Shown here piece by piece: positions 19,081 to 29,700 of a stretch of DNA of 64,000 bases. The DNA is taken from the NCBI GenBank assembly GCA_913057175.1, contig CAJXNP010000011.1:1-64000 (forward strand). The letters are read 5' to 3'. The position numbers and the translations under genes were made by a program. The DNA is from an uncultured Cytophagales bacterium. Lineage in GTDB: Bacteria; Bacteroidota; Bacteroidia; Cytophagales; Cyclobacteriaceae. The notes beneath the pieces were generated by a model, which had not been told where the DNA came from, made no database searches, and saw only the letters and a list, made by a program, of their open reading frames with translations. The stretch's first letter is position 1. Every line of letters begins with the position of its first letter.

Positions 19081-20301
19081 CTAATTTTGATCGCTTTCCA
19101 TTTTTGCCGTTCGCACATCCACAGGGGCCAATTCAGGTAAATTATTTGCCGGACGATCCAGGTAGAAATAGGCCGTTGATGATACATCGTCGCGACGATA
19201 GAAATTCACCCATCCGTTTGGAAAATCCGCATCAGGCAGTTTTGGAACCGGATCTTGTTCCAATAGCTTGATAAAATCCCCTGATTCTGCATGAACAGAA
19301 ATGGGCATCAATTCCGCGCCATTTCCGACTAATTCCAAAACCCTGTCTTTTTGCCAACCCCCGATTTGCTGGATGGCAATCCTAATATCCTCGCTGAAAT
19401 AAACCGGATCATTGATGTGGTAACGGTAAAAAGCAAATTCGCCATTTTCCGTATCAGCAATGAGGCAGCCCTGATATCGATGATTAAATACGCCCTGGCC
19501 CCAGGCGGTGCCTATGTAATCCTCCGTGCCGGTACCAATGATGGTTGGAAATTCTCCATCGCCATCCACATACATTTTTACCTCCCCTTCGCCCCACCAG
19601 CTTTCATCGTAAACCTCGTCCGTGAGAATTCCCATATTCATTCCCAAAAAACGTCCTGAACCTGTTAATTGAGGCAAAATTTCATAGTCCTTTGTCAATT
19701 CTGTTTGCAAATCACGGTTCCACCAGGCATGGAAATACATGACATCGTTTTTTAATTTGTCTTTTTTCAAAAAATTGATATCATAAAATAAAGCTGTCAG
19801 GTCTGTCTCCGATTCGTTGGTTAAGGTGATCCTCGCTCCGTTCCGATACGGCATGGGGATGGAGCAATTAAAAGAACGCCCCTCCGGATCTGAAAAAAGC
19901 TCCGTTTCAAAAGGCAATCGTTTCCCCAGGCCAACTCCAAAGAAATCACCCAAAGGAGCTGAAACTGCCGGTTTTTGTTCACCATCCCAGTACATGTCGA
20001 GACGGAGGGAACGAAGCATCTTAGGACTTCGGTCATTGATGGTGAGCCAGATCCTATTAATAATTCCAGCGCCGTCCACTTCAAGCAAAGCAACTGTCTC
20101 ACCAGCTTTTATTTGGTCAAAGGCATGTCCCTTGGCACCTTTATTTTCCCTCCCTCCTGCTCCTTTTTTGCCTTCGGGGTTTTCAAAACTGATCCACCGA
20201 GACTGTGTATTTTCAGGTTTCACGTACCATTCCTGGGCGTGGGAATTCAAGCTGCCAAACGTAAAAAACAGTATTGCTGCGAGGAAAAAATAAAGTTTCA
20301 T
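19081..20301 (-). CDS. GH172 (DUF2961) family glycoside hydrolase
   Basis: About 406 residues with a signal peptide ending in SLNSHAQ. The DUF2961 domain covers nearly all of the mature protein. The family core is clear: SWWGEGEVKMYVDGDGEFP followed by GTGTEDYIGTAWG, which carries the expected acidic active-site residues. Known GH172 members act on difructose dianhydride or inulobiose and on alpha-D-arabinofuranosides. I place the start at 20301, where a signal peptide begins; a longer frame to 20526 runs back into the previous gene and would bury that signal. It lies between a GH144 and the GH43 gene in the PUL. Confidence 0.87.
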   Translation of the reverse strand: MKLYFFLAAILFFTFGSLNSHAQEWYVKPENTQSRWISFENPEGKKGAGGRENKGAKGHAFDQIKAGETVALLEVDGAGIINRIWLTINDRSPKMLRSLRLDMYWDGEQKPAVSAPLGDFFGVGLGKRLPFETELFSDPEGRSFNCSIPMPYRNGARITLTNESETDLTALFYDINFLKKDKLKNDVMYFHAWWNRDLQTELTKDYEILPQLTGSGRFLGMNMGILTDEVYDESWWGEGEVKMYVDGDGEFPTIIGTGTEDYIGTAWGQGVFNHRYQGCLIADTENGEFAFYRYHINDPVYFSEDIRIAIQQIGGWQKDRVLELVGNGAELMPISVHAESGDFIKLLEQDPVPKLPDADFPNGWVNFYRRDDVSSTAYFYLDRPANNLPELAPVDVRTAKMESDQN

Positions 20302-20503
20302 TTTATTAACCAGGTTAGATTCGTTAAAAAATTTTATCCCGTCAAAAACATTTTTTTTAAATGAAACGTTCCCCTTCACCCTTTTCAAAAGGGAATTATA
20401 GGTGTTTTTAACAGGATAAAATTTGATAGCTTGTAACGTCGATTTGTGAATGTACTTATCCTGTTTTGTCACCAACTTGATTGATGTGAAACAATGACTA
20501 TGT

Positions 20504-21883
20504 TTATTTTTCATAGTAAAAGCCAAGCTTCTTTAAACCTACATGCACCTCAGGAGCCTGCATAAACAATTCCCATAAAAAACCACTTCGGTAATTTTCA
20601 ATCATGACTGGGATAGGGCCCTGATCTATTGCCAGATAGCGCGGCAAATACCAGCTATGCTCAATGCTCACAGCATCATAGGGTCCGTATTTACCAATAA
20701 GTGAATCCCGTTCGGGAGCATACAGGAACTTCAACATTTGCATGCTTTCCGCAGGAGTATAGGGAAATGATGACAAGGCAGCAGTGGGTGAGATAATTCC
20801 AAAATCATTTCCCGGTCGATGGCCGGCATACCCCTTTATGGAATAACTTGACGTCAGGCCCCAAAAATCTTTTCCATATCCTTTATAATTTTTCGGATTC
20901 TCAACACAATAGTCGTAGTGGATTTTAGCATGATTTTGATTCAAAATCCAATATTCACCATACTTATCCTTTAATCCCCGTGGATCCAATCCGAGGTAGG
21001 AATAATGTGCCCAAAAGAGCGGGCCTACCTTTGCGTCATCATGTTCATAGTGGTTGAGCACAAGGTCATATCCATAATAAGTATCGTTGTTTTCAATAAT
21101 TCCATCCAACGCCCATCCATGATGATAAACTTCCGGATTAATTGAATGAGTCGGCGAAGAAGCAGCCAGGACGTACATGATCAGGCATTCATTGTAACCA
21201 CCAACCGGAAAATTCATTTCCCAGCCATGGTTGGGCGACCAATGCCAATAAAGCGTATTTTCTCCTTTCGTATGCCAGTCCCACTCCACATCTTTCCAAA
21301 TCTTGTTGATTCTGTCTACAATGGCTTTTTCGCGATCATTTCCATCTTTGAAATATTCTCTAACCGTCAATAACCCCTGGATTAAAAACGCCGTTTCTAC
21401 CAGGTCTCCCCCATCATCTTTCGGACTGAATGGCTTTACTTTTCCTGTATCGCCATTCCACCAGTGTGGATAAACTCCATGAAAACTGTCCGCTGTTTCC
21501 AGGAAATCGAGAATCTTCTCATATCTTTCAACTGCCTGCTCCCTGGTGATAAAACCCCTTTTTACGCCGACCAGAATAGCCATCAGGCCAAACCCCGAAC
21601 CGCCGGATGTCACGACATTCTGATCATTTTGAGGATACACATTGTCCAAATGGATCCGCTCACGAGCCAAACCTGAGTTGGGTTCTGCACCGTCCCAGAA
21701 ATACTGAAAAGTCTGGTATTGCACGAGGTTAAGAAGTGAATCATCAGATATCTGTTGTGAAGAAATAGTAGTATCTTCAGTTTGATCCGTCGAATCAGCT
21801 TTCTTACCAGTACAAGCAAAAATAGCTGTCAATATTAATCCGACAAGGACGTTGAAAATGATTACAGGGAGGTTTTTTTTCAT
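20504..21883 (-). CDS. GH144 beta-1,2-glucanase-like lipoprotein (short form)
   Basis: 459 residues with a lipoprotein signal (lipid Cys at 24). A short linker leads to the GH144 (PF10091) domain (about 48-455) and nothing else. Conserved blocks are TFQYFWDGAEPNSGLARE, TSGGSGFGLMAILVG, GGDLVETAFLIQG and YWHWSPNHGWEMN. This is the plain catalytic form, about the size of characterised beta-1,2-glucanases. It starts 4 bases after the end of the previous GH144 gene, so the two are co-translated and probably divide the work, for example surface endo-cleavage and periplasmic exo-cleavage. That division is inference. Confidence 0.9.
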   Translation of the reverse strand: MKKNLPVIIFNVLVGLILTAIFACTGKKADSTDQTEDTTISSQQISDDSLLNLVQYQTFQYFWDGAEPNSGLARERIHLDNVYPQNDQNVVTSGGSGFGLMAILVGVKRGFITREQAVERYEKILDFLETADSFHGVYPHWWNGDTGKVKPFSPKDDGGDLVETAFLIQGLLTVREYFKDGNDREKAIVDRINKIWKDVEWDWHTKGENTLYWHWSPNHGWEMNFPVGGYNECLIMYVLAASSPTHSINPEVYHHGWALDGIIENNDTYYGYDLVLNHYEHDDAKVGPLFWAHYSYLGLDPRGLKDKYGEYWILNQNHAKIHYDYCVENPKNYKGYGKDFWGLTSSYSIKGYAGHRPGNDFGIISPTAALSSFPYTPAESMQMLKFLYAPERDSLIGKYGPYDAVSIEHSWYLPRYLAIDQGPIPVMIENYRSGFLWELFMQAPEVHVGLKKLGFYYEK

Positions 21884-21887
21884 ATTT

Positions 21888-23882
21888 TCAATAGTTAAAA
21901 GTTAGTTTTTCTAATCCATCTTGCACGTCCGGCGAGGTCATAAACAAATCCCAAAGCATACCAGATCGATGGTTTTCGATCATAACAATGATGGGACCCT
22001 GGTCAATCGCCAGGTACGAATCCGCATACCATTCTTCAGTTATGTTGAATGCGTCTACAAAGCCATATTCCTTCCAAACCCGGTCTCCAATTGTGTAATA
22101 AAAGAATTTTAATGCCTGCATTGATTCCACAGGTGTATAGGGCATGGATGATAGAGCTGCGGTTGGCGTAATCACTCCCAGATCGTTTGTAGGAGAATGG
22201 GCAGAATAACCTCCCCGATTATCGCTGGCTGTCAGCCCCCAGCAGTGGTCGGAATATCCTATGTAGTTTTTAGGATTGTCTTCACAATAGGAAAAATTGA
22301 TCAGAGAATGATGGACATTCTGCTCCCAGTAATTGCCATACTGATCGGATACATTCCTGGGATCCAGGCCAAGGAAGGAATAGTGGGCGAAAAACAATGG
22401 CCCACCATATTCATATCCAAGGGGCAATTCGTAGCTGTAATAATCATTGCCATTGACAATATCCCCATCTCTTGCCCATCCTTCTTCATAAACAGGCAAT
22501 GAAATCGGATGAGTCGGCGATCCAGCTGCCAATACATAAACGATCAATGCTTCGTTGTATCCACTGATTTGATGATTCATTTCCCATCCGAAATTGGGGG
22601 ACCAATGCCAGTAAAGCACATTTTGTCCATCCTGTGTGTACCAGTCCCACTCAACTTCCTCCCATAAAACAGTAATTTTATCTATCAGTACTGACTCCTC
22701 CGGAACCCCGCTGTCAAGATATTCCCTCACTGTCAGCAAACCCTGGATCATGAACGCTGTTTCCACAAGGTCACCTCCATTGTCCATTTCACTAAATGGA
22801 ATAACCTCGCCGGTTGCGCCGTTCATCCAATGAGGCCAGGCACCATGAAAACGGTCCGCTTCTATCAGAAAATCAACAATTGTTGTTAATCGTGTTATCG
22901 CCTCATCGTGAGTGATGAAACCTCTTTCCACCCCAACCAAAATTGCCATCACTCCAAATCCCGATCCACCGATCGTTACCAGGTCGCCTGAAGTGTCCCT
23001 TTCCCTGGCCAAACCCGAAATCGGATGGGCAAAATCCCAGAAATATTTGAATGTTTGTTCCTGGACTTTCGTCAATAATTCCTCATCAGAGATGACGGGA
23101 AATTTTGGGGTTTCATCGACCTCAGTATAAAAGGTTGCAGAAAAACCAGGAAAGCTTTCACCTACACTTCCCATCAAATCATCTGAAATGGAAATGGTAT
23201 ATTTTCTGAGATAATCCAGCAATGAGGTTCCTGTGATGGTGACCGTTTTATTTTCATTTGAATAGGAAAAATTCAAATCGGGTGCATCCCTTCCGGTTAG
23301 ATTTGTTTCACTTTCCAAAGATTGTTGATCGACCGGAAATGTGAACTCGATGGTCATGGTAAAGTCCATTGGAACATCCGTTAGTACGCTGGTTTCTTCC
23401 ACCTCAATATCAGCGATTTTTGCCGACACAATTTCCAAATCGCCAACCACTGTTTGAAAACTAACCTCCGATCCGGAAAAGCTTTCCCCGCTTGCACCTT
23501 TCAATTGATCTGTGATTTCAATCGTATAAACAGTATTGTTAAGCAATGCTCCTGAAGGAAAGATTGAGACGGCCTTGTCTGAATTGGAAAAATTAATGTC
23601 CATATCGACCAGGTCTTCGTCATTTTTCAGGAAGATAGAATTTGTGGCAGAGATTTGATCTACCGATGGAGAAAAAGTTAAAGAAATTGACCTGTCTACC
23701 GGCATATCTTCATTAGACGTACCATCGAGATTGACCTCCTTGTCTCCGATGAAAACCCGGAGAAGGTTTAACTCACCATTTTTTGATTCATCTTTTTCAC
23801 AGCTGATCAAAAAAATGGTCAGACTTACTAAGAAATGTATAGGCTTGATTGGCATAAAGAAATACGATAATGAGGATTTCAT
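21888..23882 (-). CDS. GH144 beta-1,2-glucanase-like lipoprotein with two Ig-like domains
   Basis: About 664 residues. The lipoprotein signal ends in FLISC; ATGs at 23882 and 23855 both give a workable signal, while 23900 adds six more residues. Two bacterial Ig-like (Big_5/SbsA-type) domains follow at about 40-135 and 140-250, each with a VDQ...F...V-type pattern. The GH144 catalytic domain (about 265-660) has TFKYFWDFAHPISGLARE, IGGSGFGVMAILVG and GGDLVETAFMIQG. The Ig-like stalk suggests display at the cell surface, making this the likely first enzyme on the polymer. It follows the LamG lipoprotein by 136 bases. Confidence 0.9.
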   Translation of the reverse strand: MKSSLSYFFMPIKPIHFLVSLTIFLISCEKDESKNGELNLLRVFIGDKEVNLDGTSNEDMPVDRSISLTFSPSVDQISATNSIFLKNDEDLVDMDINFSNSDKAVSIFPSGALLNNTVYTIEITDQLKGASGESFSGSEVSFQTVVGDLEIVSAKIADIEVEETSVLTDVPMDFTMTIEFTFPVDQQSLESETNLTGRDAPDLNFSYSNENKTVTITGTSLLDYLRKYTISISDDLMGSVGESFPGFSATFYTEVDETPKFPVISDEELLTKVQEQTFKYFWDFAHPISGLARERDTSGDLVTIGGSGFGVMAILVGVERGFITHDEAITRLTTIVDFLIEADRFHGAWPHWMNGATGEVIPFSEMDNGGDLVETAFMIQGLLTVREYLDSGVPEESVLIDKITVLWEEVEWDWYTQDGQNVLYWHWSPNFGWEMNHQISGYNEALIVYVLAAGSPTHPISLPVYEEGWARDGDIVNGNDYYSYELPLGYEYGGPLFFAHYSFLGLDPRNVSDQYGNYWEQNVHHSLINFSYCEDNPKNYIGYSDHCWGLTASDNRGGYSAHSPTNDLGVITPTAALSSMPYTPVESMQALKFFYYTIGDRVWKEYGFVDAFNITEEWYADSYLAIDQGPIIVMIENHRSGMLWDLFMTSPDVQDGLEKLTFNY

Positions 23883-24018
23883 ATAAACAGAAACCCTCAT
23901 TATTCATTTACTCCTCTTCTAATTTTAAATTTGATTATCTGGTACAAATGTCATGGCCGATCAAAAAAACTTAGACCAGGCCACGACTATTGATAATTTA
24001 AAGACTCTACAGCAAAGA

Positions 24019-25149
24019 TCAGTTTACATCATCGATAATTGCCTGAATCTCTTCTTCCGACAAAGCCTTATTAAATATTCTGACTTCATCTATGGCGCCA
24101 GTCAAATAACTTGCCCATGTTTGACTACCGGTAGCGCTGGTCAAACTTGGAGTTGTCTGAAATTGAACAGTACCCATCACAATCGGACCAGCATTTGTAA
24201 AATCAATTGGTCCACTCCAACCAGCTGTTGCAGTAGTCATCAATGTTCCATTTATGTAATATTTAAACTCGGACGTTGATGCATCATAGGTGATGATATG
24301 GTTTGACCATTCGCCGAAAACATTTTGAACATCATTGACATTGGTAATCCAGGTATCCGCGCCGCTAAAGGCGTGTATTCTCATATCCGCCCCATCGGTA
24401 GGATTACTATTATTCTCAATAAAGATGTCCAGGTTGCCCCAGAAACTGCTGACATTGGAGAAATTAACCAGTCCAAGAATGCCGTCAATTCCACCACTAT
24501 TATCATTGTCCACAAATTGAACATTGACCCAAAAGGAAACAGAAAGACTTTCTACCGCCTCAATGGACGAGGTCGAATCAAATAACAAATAAGAAGGTGA
24601 GGCTGCATTAAAACCTACCGCCTGACCTTTTATTCCATTCGTAAAGCTGGTGCTTACCGGATCACTTGCTGGTATTATGGTTACCAACTCGAAATAATCC
24701 CCATCGAAAGGCATATAAAAGATCTCACCATCCAACGGGGTGTACGGTTCAATCTTTTCAAAATTAACAGAACCGGTAGTTGATTTACCTGATAAATCAG
24801 TCGCCGTAACCGTTAGCGTATGGGGTCCATTCGTCAATTCATCGTAAAGATATTCTTCAACTGCTCTCCGGTAATCGTTAAAATCGCTAAAACTGGTGAT
24901 TTCATTTCCATCCATCGCAACTGAAATATCCTGAATCTCAATATCATCAATCACTTCGAATTGAATATTGATTGAAGCAACATCTTCTCTCACGCGTATT
25001 TGTGTTCCCTCATTCGGGTAATCAATGTTTACTACCGGAGCTGCTTCATCAGGTCCCGGTTCAACATGAGTTATATCATCTATGTACCCATCCTTGCACC
25101 CAAAAGTCAAGGAAAGAGTTATAATAAAAAGCCATTTGAATATTTTCAT
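24019..25149 (-). CDS. Surface glycan-binding lipoprotein: Ig-like plus LamG domain
   Basis: 376 residues with a lipoprotein signal (lipid Cys at 18, LTFGC). An Ig-like domain (about 35-130) carries a typical PVVNIDYPNEG opening and a TVTATDLSGK end. A concanavalin-like LamG domain (about 140-370) has FMPFDGDYFE at its start and IDEVRIFNKALSEEEI at its end. Placed directly after SusD, where SusE/SusF or SGBP genes usually stand, it probably binds the target glycan outside the cell. No catalytic residues are seen, although a hydrolytic LamG-like fold cannot be excluded. Confidence 0.85.
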   Translation of the reverse strand: MKIFKWLFIITLSLTFGCKDGYIDDITHVEPGPDEAAPVVNIDYPNEGTQIRVREDVASINIQFEVIDDIEIQDISVAMDGNEITSFSDFNDYRRAVEEYLYDELTNGPHTLTVTATDLSGKSTTGSVNFEKIEPYTPLDGEIFYMPFDGDYFELVTIIPASDPVSTSFTNGIKGQAVGFNAASPSYLLFDSTSSIEAVESLSVSFWVNVQFVDNDNSGGIDGILGLVNFSNVSSFWGNLDIFIENNSNPTDGADMRIHAFSGADTWITNVNDVQNVFGEWSNHIITYDASTSEFKYYINGTLMTTATAGWSGPIDFTNAGPIVMGTVQFQTTPSLTSATGSQTWASYLTGAIDEVRIFNKALSEEEIQAIIDDVN

Positions 25150-25168
25150 TTTCCTTTGATTTAAGTTT

Positions 25169-26713
25169 TTATGCTGGTTCCTCAGCTTCTTTCAATTGTG
25201 GTAATATGTCTAGCTGTTCCAAAGGATAGGGCAGGAATCTATCATCCGCCTGATATGTCCTTCCTCCGTAATTCAGCTCTTCTATTTTGCCATGGCGAAC
25301 AAGATCATAAAACCTGAGCCCCCATTCCATTCCAAACTCCGCATATTTTTCATCCAACACATCGTCTAGTGTTACACCAGAAATACCGGTAAGTCCTGCC
25401 CGCACTCTAACAGCATTTACCGCATCATCCGCAGACATGACTGAACTTGATGCTCCCTCGGTAAGTGCTTCCGCGTGCATCAGTAGAATTTCTGCATACC
25501 GAATGCACGTGAAATTGTTGTTCTCGCCATATTGGATTCGACCTTCAGTAAGCTGAACAGACGGCAGATATTGTTTTCCACTCAGAAAATCATATCGGGG
25601 GTGATTTTCAAATAAATCCCCATCCCGGGTTGTATTGGAAACAAATGCCGGAAGATCTGCATAATTTGGATCCGACTGAATGGTATCTATTCCATCAGGT
25701 GTAAACAATACACTCGTTTCCAATCTTACGTTTTCTCCCCGGTCGAGCATAAATTTTACAAACTTGATGCTTGGTTCCCAAAAGCCCCATCCATTACCAG
25801 ATCCTGCAACTGCGGGAACCCAAGCCGCCGGTCCGAAGAAATTCCATAGATACCGTGTGGTGGTTCCGGAGCTGGCCCCAAAGTCAGAATATTGAAGCTG
25901 CAATATGCTTTCATCACTCAGTTTCCCGGGTATTTTAAATAGCTGGTAATAATCTGTCATCAATTCAAAAAGACCGGAACTAATAATTTCACCAGTCGCA
26001 TCAGCCACGGCCTGGTAATTTTGCAGTTCAAGATTTGCCATGGCTTTTACAGCCAATGCTGTAGCTTCTGTCACGCCACCTGGAACGTCTGTTCTCTGGT
26101 TTGGATGAACGGTTGGCAGCATGGGTAAAGCCTCATCCATTTGATCAGAAATGTGCTGTAATACTTCAGCATAGGTTGAAACCTCCACATTGTAAAGGTC
26201 ACTTGGCTGAGATGTTCTTGGAATAAGGATATCGCCCCACAAACGAGCCAATTGAAGCAATTCAAATCCCCGCATTACTTTTACTTCAGCTATATACTGA
26301 TCTGCAACAGACGGGTTCGGAGCAAATTCCTTGTATTTTTCGATTTCTTCCATGGCACCATGGAAGTACAAAATATCCGTATAGAGGTTCAACCAGGTTG
26401 AATTGTACATCCAGAAATTACGATCATATCGGAATACATCGGTTTCCTGAAGAGGAAACTGGTCTCCTGCAGCATTGACATCATCACCTCTGACAGCTAT
26501 AATAGGAAAAGTCTCCCATTGCAGGTCATTAAGTTCGGCATATGACCCGTATAGCATTAAGATCATATTCTGTGTTTGGGTGTAGTCAGTATTTTCTACT
26601 ATATCCTGGTTTTGCAGTGGGTCGTCCAGGGGATCATTACATGATACGGCGATCATTAAAGCGACAATCATCGCCGCGGTATATTTTATATATCTAAAAG
26701 ATCTCATATTCAT
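25169..26713 (-). CDS. SusD/RagB-family starch-binding-like lipoprotein
   Basis: 514 residues with a lipoprotein signal (Cys about 25, ALMIAVSC). A SusD-like N-terminal helical domain with TPR units carries the KVMRGFELLQLARLWGD stretch at about 155-170, and the C-terminal RagB/SusD domain contains the RYAEILLMHAEAL stretch. It forms the lid of the outer-membrane transporter with the SusC protein encoded 14 bases upstream, and captures oligosaccharides for import. The ligand is probably beta-1,2-gluco-oligosaccharide, judging by the enzymes in the operon. Confidence 0.95.
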   Translation of the reverse strand: MNMRSFRYIKYTAAMIVALMIAVSCNDPLDDPLQNQDIVENTDYTQTQNMILMLYGSYAELNDLQWETFPIIAVRGDDVNAAGDQFPLQETDVFRYDRNFWMYNSTWLNLYTDILYFHGAMEEIEKYKEFAPNPSVADQYIAEVKVMRGFELLQLARLWGDILIPRTSQPSDLYNVEVSTYAEVLQHISDQMDEALPMLPTVHPNQRTDVPGGVTEATALAVKAMANLELQNYQAVADATGEIISSGLFELMTDYYQLFKIPGKLSDESILQLQYSDFGASSGTTTRYLWNFFGPAAWVPAVAGSGNGWGFWEPSIKFVKFMLDRGENVRLETSVLFTPDGIDTIQSDPNYADLPAFVSNTTRDGDLFENHPRYDFLSGKQYLPSVQLTEGRIQYGENNNFTCIRYAEILLMHAEALTEGASSSVMSADDAVNAVRVRAGLTGISGVTLDDVLDEKYAEFGMEWGLRFYDLVRHGKIEELNYGGRTYQADDRFLPYPLEQLDILPQLKEAEEPA

Positions 26714-26727
26714 TTCTGTTTTGAAGC

Positions 26728-29700
26728 TTAGTATTTAATGTTAAGGCCAACGGTGTAAATTGCAGGAACGGGATAGACCTGTCGATCTATTCCATCCTGG
26801 ACTTCCGGATTAAATCCATTATAATCAAACACTGTCAGGGGCCTTTCAGCAGTCAGCGTAATGCGCGTTTCTGGCATGGAGACACCTAATATGCTCTTAT
26901 CAAAGAACCGATAGGAAAGTCGCACATTCTGGATCCTGAAATACGATCCGCTTTCAACAAAATATTCGCTCATGTTCTGGTTCCATCCTTTTCGCAGACC
27001 TGCGGCTGATGGATATCTGTTGGAAGTGCCTTCGCCGCGCCAAAGATTTGTCACCAATTCAGCATCGAGATTGGTATCATTTGTAAAAATGATCTCGCCC
27101 CGTTTCCTGTTCAGGATATCATGTCCCATCTGTCCCTGAAAATTGGCAGTTAATTCCAAATAGCGGTAAGTGAAACCAATGTTGAAACCATAAGTCAGGT
27201 CAGGTATGTATGATCCCAGGATTACGCGGTCTTCATCGTTGATTTCACCGTCTCCATTCTGATCCTGGAAAAAAAAGTCTCCTGGAACCAAATTACTTTC
27301 TGCAAGAAATTCAGCGGTATAACCGCTATTGCTGATTTCCTCTTCATTTTGGAATACACCTACTATCTCATAGCCATAAAATGCCTCAAATGGCTCCCCA
27401 AGGATGGATATCTGACGAAACTCTGCCGAACCTGCATTCAGGCTTTCAACACCACCCAGATTGAGTACTTCGTTCTTAAGAGTAGCCAAATTTCCACCAA
27501 TGGAATAAGATATGTCATCTGAAATGTCATTGGTCCAATTCAACGCCAGCTCAAAACCGGTATTCCTGATTTCGCCGACACTTCTTCGTTCAGTGTCTCT
27601 GAATACGGGAGGAATAATGCTTACCGCCAGATTCTCTGTATCACGTATAAAATAATCAGCCTCCAACGACAATCTATTATTAAACATTCGAGCAGTAATA
27701 CCAAAGTTTTCCTCAATGGTAGTTTCCCACTGTTCAATCAAATCGAAAGTAGGTCGCAATCTTCTACCAGTAATGAAAACATCATTTATAGCAGTGGTGT
27801 TTTCCTCAATCGTCGGTGCACCAACTGCGGGTCTGATACCATCATTCCCCATTTGTCCCCAACTACCCCGGAACTTCAGAAAATCAATAAAATCTACATT
27901 GAAGAAATTTTCCTCCGATATGACCCATCCTGCGCCAACCGTAAAGAAATTACCCCATTTTTTCTGAAATTTATTGTTGCCATCCCGGCGATAGGTACCA
28001 TAAAGTAGATAGCGGTCATCGTAATTATATGCCAATCGACCAAAATAGGATTGAAAATACAGGCTTCCATTTATTGTTCGATTGCCTAATATCTCAGAAT
28101 TAGCACCAGAGGGAGCAGTAGCATCTCCAATATTTTCCGTATCAAAATTCAGCGCGCGGGAAAGATACCATAACTCCTGCATATCCCAGGAAGGGTCAGG
28201 AGATATATCCTCTCCTCTCAAAAAAAGCAATTCAGCATATTCGCTACGATAGGAATATCCTCCAACAAGTGTCAGGTAATGTTTTCCTATATCCTGGTTG
28301 TAGGTCAGGTAATTATCCCAGACCTGATCAAAAGAAGTAAGATTTTCTCGTCTTATCGCAGATTGGAAATCTGTTTCACCATCACTATAAGCAAAGTCGA
28401 CCTGTCGAAAATTGATCGCCTCCATGCTATAGTTATAGGTAGTATTGAAGGAAAGTTTGTCTGGAATAAGGTCAATCTCTACATAAAAATTCCCCAACAC
28501 GTTGCCAATGTCTTTCCGGTTGTCATTGTATAGCAGGCTAATGAAGGGGTTCTGATTTCCACGATATCCTATTTGCTGTGCATTTGCCACTTGATAGGGT
28601 GAAGCGTCTGTATTTTGCTCATCATAAACAGGCATGATCGGCACCGCAAAATAAGAGCGAAACCACGTTGCATCATCTCCTTCATATTTCCTCGCAATGC
28701 TAAAATTGAAGTTACCTCCGACAGTTAACCAATCTTTAATATCAGCGTCAACTTTTGTACGAAAATTGAGTCGCTTGTACTCATTCCGGGTTTCTTCCAT
28801 CAAACCTTGTTGGTTAAAGAAGCTTCCTCCGATGGAATACCTTGTTTTTTCTCCCCCACCATTAAAGCTAAGTGTGTGATTTTGGATGGGAGCCGGAGCC
28901 ATTACTTCGTCATACCAGTCTGTATTAGGGTTTGGAACATTAGGGTTAACCCTGCTTCTGCCGTAACGCTGCATGGCCATGTTCACAAAGGAAATGTCAG
29001 CAGGATCGCCGGTTTCATTCACATATTGAACAAATTGCTCGGAGTTGGACATCTTGATGACATTCTGTGGCACTTGAACACCATAATATCCATCATAGAC
29101 AATCTCAGGCTCCTGATTAAAGCTACCGCTTTTAGTTTCAATCAATACCACCCCATTCGCTGCGCGAACACCATAAATAGCCGAAGCTGATGCATCCTTC
29201 AATACCGAAATAGTTTCAATGTCATTTGGATTGAGGAAATCAATGTTATCAAAAAACATTCCATCAACAACATAGAGTGGGGCGCCTTTTCCTTCGAATG
29301 AACCGATACCCCTGACTCTGACAGTAGGCGAGCCTCCGGGTTGACCGTTGCTTACAATCTGTACGCCGGCAACACGGCCTTGCAAAGCCTGCATGGCCTG
29401 GGAAGTAGGGGTTTTGGTAATTTCTTCTGCTTTGACAGTTGTTATGGCAGAGGTAAGATCCTTTTCTTCCATCGATCCGTAACCGATCACCACAATATCC
29501 TGCAGTTGTGTTATATCTGGTATTAATACAACATTCAGATAGGATTGATTTCCGATCACTACGGTATCGGTTTGATACCCTACATAAGAGAAAACCAACC
29601 TGTCGACCGCAGGATCAAGCTGAACGGCAAAATCGCCTTCAATACCTGTAACTGTACCCTGGTTGGTACCGGGAATTAAAACGTTAACTCCGATCAGGGG

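Noticed and set aside
20302-20526. N-terminal extension of the GH172 protein
   Set aside because: It would run into the previous gene's end and place a signal peptide inside the protein, so the ATG at 20301 is preferred.
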